A stretch of 21,363 nucleotides of DNA from Gammaproteobacteria bacterium. Its GTDB lineage: Bacteria; Pseudomonadota; Gammaproteobacteria; Steroidobacterales; Steroidobacteraceae. Location: the NCBI GenBank assembly GCA_003165495.1, contig PMMB01000036.1, forward strand, positions 18,328 to 39,690. The letters are read 5' to 3'. The translations under genes were made by a program, and so were the position numbers. Shown piece by piece: positions 1 to 5,575 of the stretch; the first letter of the stretch is position 1; every line of letters begins with the position of its first letter. Under the pieces are notes generated by a model. It saw only the letters and a program-made list of their open reading frames with translations. It was not told the origin of the DNA and made no database searches.

Positions 1-84
1 CGCATCACCAGCGCCGGCGTTCGCGAGAGTCACGTTCACGATGTGACCATCACCAAAGAAGCGCCCAACTACCGGATCGGGTGA
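1..84 (+). CDS. guaB: IMP dehydrogenase, C-terminal end (partial)
   Basis: Only the last 27 codons and the stop lie in the window. They read RITSAGVRESHVHDV followed by TITKEAPNYRIG, which is the conserved tail of bacterial IMP dehydrogenase (typically R-E-S-H-x-H-D-V-x-I-T-K-E-x-P-N-Y). The enzyme oxidises IMP to XMP with NAD, the step just before GMP synthase. The stop TGA (82-84) shares its last base with the guaA ATG, a TGATG junction that points to one transcript and coupled translation. The catalytic domain is outside the window, so intactness cannot be judged. Confidence 0.93.
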   Translation, partial: RITSAGVRESHVHDVTITKEAPNYRIG

Positions 85-1658
85 TGGCGGATATTCATTC
101 GGACCGGGTCCTCATTCTCGATTTCGGCGCCCAGTACACACAGTTGATTGCCCGCCGCGTGCGCGAACTCGGTGTGTATTCGGAAATTTACGCCTGCGAT
201 GTCGATGGGGAGAAAATCAAGCGCTTCGCACCGAAAGCCATCATTCTCTCCGGCGGCCCAGAATCGGTGTACGACGTCAAAGGTCTTGAGGCACCCCCAG
301 AAGTATTTTCGTCGGGCGTTCCGGTGCTTGGTATTTGCTATGGTATGCAGGCCATGGCCGCGCAGCTGGGCGGTCAAGTCGAATTATCCAGTCATCGCGA
401 GTTCGGCGCCGCGCAAGTTCGGCCGACGGGCGACTCGCGGCTGCTCGATGGTCTCGAAGACAATCGCGACGCACAAGGGCGCCGAGTGCTCGACGTGTGG
501 ATGAGTCACGGCGATCATGTCGTTGCGGTGCCCCCGGGATTCAAGGTCATTGGTTCGAGCGATAACGCACCGCTCGCGGCCATGGCCGATGAGTCGCGGC
601 GATTCTATGGACTGCAGTTTCACCCCGAAGTGACACATAGCCTGCAGGGCGCCGAGATTCTGCGGCGTTTCGTCCGCGAGATCGCCGGTTGTGCGGCGAA
701 CTGGGCAACCGGCAATATCATCGAGGACAGCGTGGCGCGAATTCGCGCGCAAGTCGGTACGGATAAAGTGCTGCTCGGACTGTCGGGCGGAGTGGATTCG
801 TCGGTATTGGCTGCGTTGCTACATCGCGCCATCGGTCCACAACTCACCTGCGTGTTCGTGGATCACGGGCTGTTGCGATTGGGTGAGGGCGATCAGGTGA
901 TGGCGACGTTTGCGGAGCACATGGGTGTGCGTGTGATTCGCGTCGATGCGGAGCAGAGGTTTTTGACGGCCCTCGCCGGCGAGGCGGATCCGGAGAAGAA
1001 GCGCAAGATCATCGGCGGGATGTTCGTGGAAGTCTTCGACGAGGAAGCGGCGAAGGTCAAGGATGTGAAGTGGCTCGCGCAGGGCACCATTTATCCGGAT
1101 GTGATCGAATCGGCTGGAGCCAAGACCGGTAAAGCGCATGTGATCAAGTCGCACCACAACGTGGGCGGATTGCCGCAACACATGAAGCTGAAGCTCTTGG
1201 AACCGCTGCGCGAACTGTTCAAGGATGAAGTTCGCAAGCTGGGCGTCGGGCTTGGATTACCCAAGGACATGGTGCATCGGCATCCGTTTCCCGGCCCAGG
1301 GTTAGGCGTGCGCATTTTGGGTGAAATCCATAAGTCGCACGCCGATCTGCTGCGCCGCGCGGACGCTATTTTTATCGAAGAGCTGCGCCGCGATGATCTC
1401 TACGACAAAATCAGTCAGGCTTTTGCGGTCTTCCTGCCGGTGCGTTCCGTCGGCGTCATGGGCGATGGGCGACGTTACGATTATGTGATTGCGCTGCGCG
1501 CGGTGGAGACCATCGACTTCATGACGGCGCGTTGGGCACGTTTGCCCTACGAGTTTCTGGATCGCGTCGTGCATCGCGTGATCAACGAAGTACCGGGGAT
1601 TTCTCGCGTCGTGTACGACATATCTGGGAAGCCGCCGGCGACGATTGAGTGGGAGTAA
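84..1658 (+). CDS. guaA: GMP synthase (glutamine-hydrolysing)
   Basis: Converts XMP, ATP and glutamine to GMP in the cytoplasm. The 524 residues match the usual family length. The N-terminal class I glutamine amidotransferase domain (about 5-200) has SGGPESVYD, the nucleophile Cys85 in GICYGMQ, and His180/Glu182 in FHPEVTHS. The ATP-pyrophosphatase domain follows with its P-loop SGGVDSS at 234-240. The C-terminal dimerisation domain has HPFPGPGLGVR and ends KPPATIEWE. I prefer the ATG at 84, which overlaps the guaB stop; a GTG at 81 would add one residue and cannot be excluded. The gene is intact, but its final bases are duplicated twice further on (2360-2380 and 3781-3795), as expected for an attachment site used by integrating elements. 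Function is certain from the motifs. Confidence 0.98.
   Translation: MADIHSDRVLILDFGAQYTQLIARRVRELGVYSEIYACDVDGEKIKRFAPKAIILSGGPESVYDVKGLEAPPEVFSSGVPVLGICYGMQAMAAQLGGQVELSSHREFGAAQVRPTGDSRLLDGLEDNRDAQGRRVLDVWMSHGDHVVAVPPGFKVIGSSDNAPLAAMADESRRFYGLQFHPEVTHSLQGAEILRRFVREIAGCAANWATGNIIEDSVARIRAQVGTDKVLLGLSGGVDSSVLAALLHRAIGPQLTCVFVDHGLLRLGEGDQVMATFAEHMGVRVIRVDAEQRFLTALAGEADPEKKRKIIGGMFVEVFDEEAAKVKDVKWLAQGTIYPDVIESAGAKTGKAHVIKSHHNVGGLPQHMKLKLLEPLRELFKDEVRKLGVGLGLPKDMVHRHPFPGPGLGVRILGEIHKSHADLLRRADAIFIEELRRDDLYDKISQAFAVFLPVRSVGVMGDGRRYDYVIALRAVETIDFMTARWARLPYEFLDRVVHRVINEVPGISRVVYDISGKPPATIEWE
1634..1656 (+). repeat. guaA 3'-end attachment-like repeat, copy 1 (attL-like)
   Basis: The end of guaA contains GACGATTGAGTGGGAGT before the TAA stop. 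Bases 1634-1654 recur at 2360-2380 with one mismatch in 21, and the 12-base core TTGAGTGGGAGT (1645-1656) recurs exactly at 3782-3793. The guaA 3' end is a documented integration hotspot for genomic islands, so this copy would be the junction proximal to the host gene. The repeat is seen directly; calling it attL is inference. Confidence 0.65.
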
Positions 1659-1764
1659 CCAGGGCGCTATCCAATTTTGCCACGACTTGTGGAGGCGGGG
1701 AACAGGGAGTTTCTGTGCGGCCGTCAATTCATGCGCACTCCAGCGAGTGCATGGAGCATCCAAG

Positions 1765-2196
1765 ATGTCGAATCCGAAATACACTGATTACAAGCCCGCC
1801 GCCCCTTACTTTAATTTGGTTCGCGGCGCCCTTGGCGATCTGGTCGTTGGCGAGCATTTCTTCGATATCGTCGCCAACGATGTCGTCTATGAGGTTCTCT
1901 ATGAAGTTCCAGGTTGGCCCCGTGTAATCCGAGGGCGCAGCGAACTGATGGCGCAGTTTCGGGGTTACGTGGACAATATCGCTCTTCAATCCGCCGACAA
2001 GTTGATAATCCATATGACAGACGACCGCACTGCCGTCGTAATGGAGTATGAGGTCCATGGGACCATCCTCGCGACAGGCACGATATACAACAATCGATTT
2101 TGCTCAATCGCGAAGGTTCTGAATCGGAAGGTCGCGCACTGGCGAGATTACATGGACTCTCTCGCGGCCTGGAATGCATTGACAGCGAAGAAATAG
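1765..2196 (+). CDS. NTF2/SnoaL-like small protein
   Basis: A 143-residue protein resembling the SnoaL-like/NTF2 (ketosteroid-isomerase-like) fold: an N-terminal helix (YFNLVRGALGDLVVGEHFF), DIVANDVVYEVLYEVPGWP, then RGRSELMAQFRGYVDNI, and closing strands around VVMEYEVHGTILATGTIYNN and HWRDYMDSLAAWNAL. Members are small pocket proteins with isomerase, cyclase, dehydratase or unknown roles; no substrate can be assigned here. The open frame extends upstream to 1645, but that would start inside guaA. The ATG at 1765 has GGAG eight bases upstream and begins the conserved part. It lies between copies 1 and 2 of the guaA 3'-end repeat, so it may be island cargo. Confidence 0.75.
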   Translation: MSNPKYTDYKPAAPYFNLVRGALGDLVVGEHFFDIVANDVVYEVLYEVPGWPRVIRGRSELMAQFRGYVDNIALQSADKLIIHMTDDRTAVVMEYEVHGTILATGTIYNNRFCSIAKVLNRKVAHWRDYMDSLAAWNALTAKK

Positions 2197-2359
2197 AAGG
2201 CGGAGTTCGGGCGCGAAGGCGTAGTTCGTCTACTCAGCGTCCAACGTTTCGCGATCGTTCGCCATCTATCGCCTCCAAGCAACATTTTTTGTCGGTCAAC
2301 CTGACGGTAAAAGTGGAGCGCCCTAACGCGATAGCCTATATTTGCAGACACTTGCAGGT

Positions 2360-2380
2360 GCCGGAGACGATTGAGTGGGA
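2360..2380 (+). repeat. guaA 3'-end attachment-like repeat, copy 2
   Basis: Matches 1634-1654 of guaA at 20 of 21 positions (A for C at 2365). In the GuaA reading frame it reads P-E-T-I-E-W-D, versus P-A-T-I-E-W-E in guaA, then runs on without a stop. Similarity ends sharply on both sides. This fits an internal junction between two tandem insertions, or a displaced guaA tail from an earlier event. The match is direct; the att interpretation is inference. Confidence 0.6.
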
Positions 2381-2395
2381 TGGGGGAAGGAGTGA

Positions 2396-2830
2396 CTGGC
2401 AGGACTGGTCGGTCCGATTTCGATTCTCGAAGGCAAGTATCCAAGAAACTCCGTTTACCGATCGGCGCTGATCGCGCGGCTACGCGCCGACGTTGCGGCA
2501 GGGAAGATCAAGTCGGAAGGCCAATTCAAATCGCCGCAAATCGAACCGACGCTCAAGCGCGATATTGAATCAGGGGTAGACCATCCGGAATTCAAGCACT
2601 TTCTCGATGAGTCTAATCGCGCTCAGCGAGCAGCGGCTTCCGCCCTGGGGCTGCTTGATGACGCGGAGTTTGGGCGTCTCAACGAGCGCGTCCGTTATGA
2701 CTTGCTTATCGAGCGATACCGCGGATCATTGGTTGCCGATGGCTTCACGCTGGACTCACACCGCAAGACTGGCTTGGTGTTTCGCCGGTTGACTTCGAAC
2801 CAGCGGTGGGCATTCCTATGGCGGAATTGA
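2396..2830 (+). pseudogene. Start-less ORF of unknown family, probable gene remnant
   Basis: I do not recognise the family. Bases 2396-2830 form an uninterrupted frame of 144 codons. The product looks like a real soluble, charged, helix-rich protein: SILEGKYPRNSVYRSALIAR at the start, then DHPEFKHFLDESNRAQRAAA, and a finish KTGLVFRRLTSNQRW then AFLWRN. No ATG, GTG or TTG lies near the 5' end of the frame; a TGA at 2393-2395 precedes it and only CTG codons (2396, 2405) are available. It opens 16 bases after repeat copy 2, so the 5' part may have been lost at that junction or by frameshift. A plus-one reading from the ATG at 2380 would need a frameshift to join. The final 13 bases overlap the next small ORF. 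It could instead use a non-standard start. Confidence 0.45.
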
Positions 2831-2991
2831 GTTCGGCCGCTACCTTCTCGCCGGAGGATATCGTCCCGCAGTTTCAGTGGTCGCGGGGCTTTGCGCGTGA
2901 GTCGTACGCGGAGTTCTGTCTTGCGGCTGACACGATTGTTGCCCTGGCAAAAATTGTTTTCCGCCGTATCGACGCATTGTTGTCCGATTAA
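2818..2991 (+). CDS. Small hypothetical protein (57 aa)
   Basis: Unrecognised small protein. It begins MAELSSAATFSPEDIVPQF and ends with an amphipathic or mildly hydrophobic helix, ADTIVALAKIVFRRIDALL. The ATG at 2818 overlaps the stop of the preceding remnant ORF by 13 bases, an arrangement typical of translationally coupled genes in one operon. A GTG four codons earlier (2806) is an alternative start. No Shine-Dalgarno sequence is obvious. There are no cysteines suggesting metal binding (one Cys only) and no signal peptide. The residue pattern looks coding rather than a shadow frame, but without homologues this remains tentative. Context: island cargo between repeat copies 2 and 3. Confidence 0.4.
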   Translation: MAELSSAATFSPEDIVPQFQWSRGFARESYAEFCLAADTIVALAKIVFRRIDALLSD

Positions 2992-3012
2992 GACCGCGAG
3001 GCGGCGGAGGGA

Positions 3013-3036
3013 TTGACCAGGAGTGTGCGTGGTCAA
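3013..3036. terminator. Inverted repeat at the end of vapC
   Basis: TTGACCA (3013-3019) and TGGTCAA (3030-3036) form a perfect 7-bp stem around a 10-base loop. The stem overlaps the vapC stop codon (3033-3035 on the minus strand) and lies 22 bases past the plus-strand small ORF. That position fits a transcription end shared by two convergent units. There is no T-tract on either side, so a classical intrinsic terminator is not supported. Confidence 0.35.
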
Positions 3037-3416
3037 CTCAAGATGCCGGTAAAGGCCACGCCCAATCGCGTACACAGTGCGTCGAGATTCTTGTCGACGG
3101 TCCAGAGCAATGTGTCTGGAGTGAGAAGGACAGAGGCAAGCAGGGACATATCCACAGCCCCGCAGCCCAAGTCCTGCAGTCGCTCTCGCTCGATCAGTTC
3201 AAGTGTTTCCCAGAATGTCGCGACGACGGATTGCTTCAGCTTCTTCAGAGCGTCGAGCGTACGCTCACGCGGCGCCGGAGGCGTTCCGCAGGCGAGTTCC
3301 AACACAATCAGCGGATGGCACAACACTTGGTCCGTCGCCAACAGCGACTGAAGTAATCCGTTGGATTTGCGGAAATGTGCAACCCAGACCAACGAATCCG
3401 CGAGGACGGCTGCCAA
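3033..3416 (-). CDS. vapC: VapC-family PIN-domain toxin (predicted ribonuclease)
   Basis: A 127-residue PIN-domain protein, the usual VapC length. The four acidic metal-binding positions are present: Asp7 in LADSLVWVAHFR, Glu40 in VLELACG, Asp89 in GAVDMSLLAS and Asp108 in WTVDKNLDAL. VapC toxins are Mg-dependent RNases, usually cutting tRNA or rRNA, and are held inactive by VapB. The start is TTG at 3416 with no strong Shine-Dalgarno sequence, 12 bases after the vapB stop, so translation probably depends on coupling to vapB. With all acidic residues in place the toxin looks active. The family is clear; the RNA target cannot be read from the sequence. Confidence 0.88.
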   Translation of the reverse strand: MAAVLADSLVWVAHFRKSNGLLQSLLATDQVLCHPLIVLELACGTPPAPRERTLDALKKLKQSVVATFWETLELIERERLQDLGCGAVDMSLLASVLLTPDTLLWTVDKNLDALCTRLGVAFTGILS

Positions 3417-3428
3417 CGGCTGGGGACC

Positions 3429-3623
3429 CTATGCGGGACGTCGACGTGGAATCATCTTCATCTTCGGCGCTTGGCCGCCAAGCGCCGATAGTCGCTTCGC
3501 CGCTTGAACGCGAACGAACACTCGCATCGCTTCGCGAAACAAATCGGCCTTGTCCATACCGGGATCGGCTACGTCCAGCGCTCGCTGATAGAGTTCATCA
3601 TCGATGGTAATCGTGGTTCTCAA
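3429..3623 (-). CDS. vapB: VapB-family antitoxin
   Basis: A 64-residue antitoxin starting RTTITIDDELYQRALDVA, the N-terminal DNA-binding pattern of VapB proteins that pair with PIN toxins. It continues with DKADLFREAMRVFVRVQAAK and a basic proline-containing tail. I prefer the TTG at 3623, because AAGGGG ends six bases upstream and the protein then starts exactly at the conserved M-R-T-T-I-T-I. An ATG at 3668 would add 15 unconserved residues across the putative operator. The antitoxin precedes the toxin, as usual. Expected roles: bind VapC directly and repress the operon from the palindromic site just upstream. Confidence 0.82.
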   Translation of the reverse strand: MRTTITIDDELYQRALDVADPGMDKADLFREAMRVFVRVQAAKRLSALGGQAPKMKMIPRRRPA

Positions 3624-3650
3624 TTGCAACCCCTTTTGCGCATCGGAGAT

Positions 3651-3676
3651 GATGCATATTAGCATCAATTAATGCA
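3651..3676. promoter_or_regulatory. Candidate VapB operator
   Basis: GATGC (3651-3655) and GCATC (3662-3666) form an inverted repeat with a 6-base spacer. The self-complementary hexamer ATGCAT occurs at 3652-3657 and again at 3671-3676. The cluster sits 27-54 bases upstream of the vapB start, where VapB/VapBC autoregulatory operators usually lie. Position and symmetry are visible; binding is inferred. Confidence 0.5.
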
Positions 3677-3726
3677 TTGACAGCTCTGGGATTTCTGATG
3701 TGAATGTCGCGATTTGCGTGAGTTTG

Positions 3727-3745
3727 GTACCCGTAACGTACCCGT
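3727..3745. repeat. GTACCCGT direct repeat, 11-bp period
   Basis: GTACCCGT at 3727-3734 repeats at 3738-3745, about one helical turn apart. It lies some 36 bases inside the distal guaA-like repeat (3781-3795). Phased direct repeats beside an attachment core can be arm-type integrase binding sites, but with only two short copies this is a suggestion. Confidence 0.35.
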
Positions 3746-3780
3746 GGGCGTTATGTACTTGATTTATATATGGGTCCGCC

Positions 3781-3795
3781 CTTGAGTGGGAGTGA
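3781..3795 (+). repeat. guaA 3'-end attachment-like repeat, copy 3 (attR-like)
   Basis: CTTGAGTGGGAGTGA contains the exact 12-base core of copy 1 and, in the GuaA frame, reads L-E-W-E-stop, mirroring I-E-W-E-stop at the real end of guaA. It marks the likely distal edge of the accessory segment: everything between guaA and here is small ORFs, relics and vapBC, and the efflux operon begins to the right. The core match is direct; the boundary role is inferred. Confidence 0.55.
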
Positions 3796-3880
3796 ATTTG
3801 GCCTTTCGGGATCTATCGACATCTATCGGCTCCCTGGCGTAACTCACTCCGGAATGCGTGAAAGCCGGTTGCGGATCATT

Positions 3881-5575
3881 CTAGTTCTCAGGCGCCATCG
3901 CGTCATTATTTTGCTTGATGAGATCGTCCGGGCGAATCTCACCCTCCGGCATGGGGGGTGGATTGGGGACGGGGGGCCCGGAGTTCTCCGTGGGAATTGA
4001 AGGCTCCTTGCCGGGATCCGCGGGATGCTCCGCCATCCGCTCGGTTTGAACCCGCTCGGAGGTAGACCATCCGCCGCCCAGATCATTGATCAGAGTGACG
4101 CTCGCGGTGAGCTCGCGCAGCTGAATCTGCAATTCCGCCTCGCGAGTGCTCAGAAAGGCATTTTGCGCGACGATGACATTCGCGTAGCTATCGACGCCAT
4201 TGCGATATAGCACGATCGTCAGTTCCACCGCGCGCTTCGCCGCCACCGTGGCTCTGTGTGCCTGCGTCAGTTCTTGCGACAAGATTCGGAGCGCCGCCAG
4301 ATTGTCCTCCACGGATTGGAATGCACTCAACACGGTTTGCCGATAAGTGGCCACCTGGCTGTCGTTGAGCGCGCGCGCCTGGGCGACCGCTGCGCGACGC
4401 GCCCCACCGTCGAACAGCACTTGCGCCACGCTCGGTCCCACGGACCAGAACCGGTTAGGCAAGTCGAACAAACTGCCCAAGGTCGTCGACTCGTAGCCGG
4501 CTGAGCCGGTCAGCGTCAGGCTGGGGAAATACGCGGCGCGGGCTACGCCGATCTGGGCATTGGACTGCGCCACTTGCCGCTCCGCGGCGGCGATGTCCGG
4601 CCTGCGTTCGAGAAGATCGGAAGGCACACCCACCGGCATGGTCGGCAGCTGCTGATTGAAGTGTCTATACGGAATTGAAAATTTGGCGGGAGCGACGCCG
4701 ATCAAGACCGCGATCGCATGCTCATACTGAGCCCGAGCGACGCCGACATCGGTCGCCTGCGCCATTGCCGACTCGAGTTGTGTTTCAGCCGACGCGATAT
4801 CCGCTTCCGAGTCGACGCCGCTGTCCACCAACGTGTGGACCAGACGCAGGCTGGCCTTGTAGTCGGCGACTGTCGTCTCCAGAATGCGCCGCTGCTCATC
4901 CGCGACTCGCAGCTGAAAGTAGTCCTGCGCCAACAAGCTATGCGTGCTCAGCAGCGCGTTCGCCAACTGCGCCGCGCTTGCCTGCGCCGCATACCGATTC
5001 ACGGCCACGGTGTTGCGAATGCTGCCCCATAGATCAACCTGATAAGACGCGTCCAGAGGCAACGTGAAGACATTGTGCACCCGAGTCGACGTGCCCGTTG
5101 AAGTTGCGCTCGCCGTACCCGTGGCAGTACCCGTGGCAGTACCCGTGCCTGTACCCGTGCCCGTACTCGTGCCCGTACTCGTGCCGGTAGTAGCGGCACT
5201 GGATTTTCCACGCGTCATGGATGGGTCGAGGCTGAAGGTCGGGAACAACTGGGCTTGGGCTTCCAACACGAGCGCATGTGCCGCGCGGTAATTCGCCTCC
5301 GCTGCGACGATGGTCTGATTCGATATCTCGACCCTGGCCTCGAGATCGTCGAGCTGCGGATCTTGGTATGACTCCCACCAATTGCTGCGTATTGCAGCGT
5401 CGCTGGGAATGGCGATCTTCCAACCTTGACCCGCCGGGTCGCCGGAGACTGCCTCCTTGAACGCCGCAGTCGTGACGGTCTTCGGGGGGTCGTAACGCGG
5501 CGCAAAGTTGCATCCCGTCAAAATCAGGAATCCCCCGCCGGCTGCCAGTGACGACAGTGTCCGCATGTTTTTCAT
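3881..5575 (-). CDS. RND efflux outer-membrane channel lipoprotein (NodT/OprM family)
   Basis: The outer-membrane exit duct of the efflux pump, comparable to OpmB/OprM. Of 564 residues, the first 22 form a lipoprotein signal with lipobox L-T-G-C (Cys22), so the mature protein is lipid-anchored. The NodT/OprM architecture follows: NWWESYQDPQLDDL, the repeated helical-hairpin and beta-strand halves (SYQVDLWGSIRN and RFWSVGPSVAQVLFDGG), ERRPDIAAAERQ, and RNGVDSYANVIVAQ near the end. Two oddities stand out. Residues about 129-164 are an almost pure Thr/Gly/Ser/Ala tract encoded by a 12-bp tandem repeat. The last roughly 50 residues form a Pro/Glu-rich extension beyond the barrel domain. Its ATG (5575) overlaps the mdtC-like stop in an ATGA junction, making it the last gene of the operon. 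No clear terminator follows. Confidence 0.93.
   Translation of the reverse strand: MKNMRTLSSLAAGGGFLILTGCNFAPRYDPPKTVTTAAFKEAVSGDPAGQGWKIAIPSDAAIRSNWWESYQDPQLDDLEARVEISNQTIVAAEANYRAAHALVLEAQAQLFPTFSLDPSMTRGKSSAATTGTSTGTSTGTGTGTGTATGTATGTASATSTGTSTRVHNVFTLPLDASYQVDLWGSIRNTVAVNRYAAQASAAQLANALLSTHSLLAQDYFQLRVADEQRRILETTVADYKASLRLVHTLVDSGVDSEADIASAETQLESAMAQATDVGVARAQYEHAIAVLIGVAPAKFSIPYRHFNQQLPTMPVGVPSDLLERRPDIAAAERQVAQSNAQIGVARAAYFPSLTLTGSAGYESTTLGSLFDLPNRFWSVGPSVAQVLFDGGARRAAVAQARALNDSQVATYRQTVLSAFQSVEDNLAALRILSQELTQAHRATVAAKRAVELTIVLYRNGVDSYANVIVAQNAFLSTREAELQIQLRELTASVTLINDLGGGWSTSERVQTERMAEHPADPGKEPSIPTENSGPPVPNPPPMPEGEIRPDDLIKQNNDAMAPEN
5112..5183. repeat. 12-bp tandem repeat, six units, inside the channel gene
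   Basis: Six consecutive 12-base units on the plus strand (for example GCAGTACCCGTG twice, CCCGTACTCGTG twice) vary at a few positions. Read on the minus strand they encode T-G-T-S, T-G-T-G and T-G-T-A tetrapeptides. Each unit is four codons, so gain or loss of units keeps the reading frame. Flanking sequence (TTGTST on one side, ASATSTGTSTR on the other) looks like decayed further units. Confidence 0.9.

Noticed and set aside
2371..2568. 65-codon plus-strand ORF in the start-less ORF region
   Set aside because: Arg-rich, low-complexity translation; the overlapping frame 2396-2830 looks far more protein-like, so this is a shadow.
5112..5183. Possible CRISPR-like array
   Set aside because: Contiguous 12-bp units without spacers, in frame within a coding gene: a coding minisatellite, not CRISPR.
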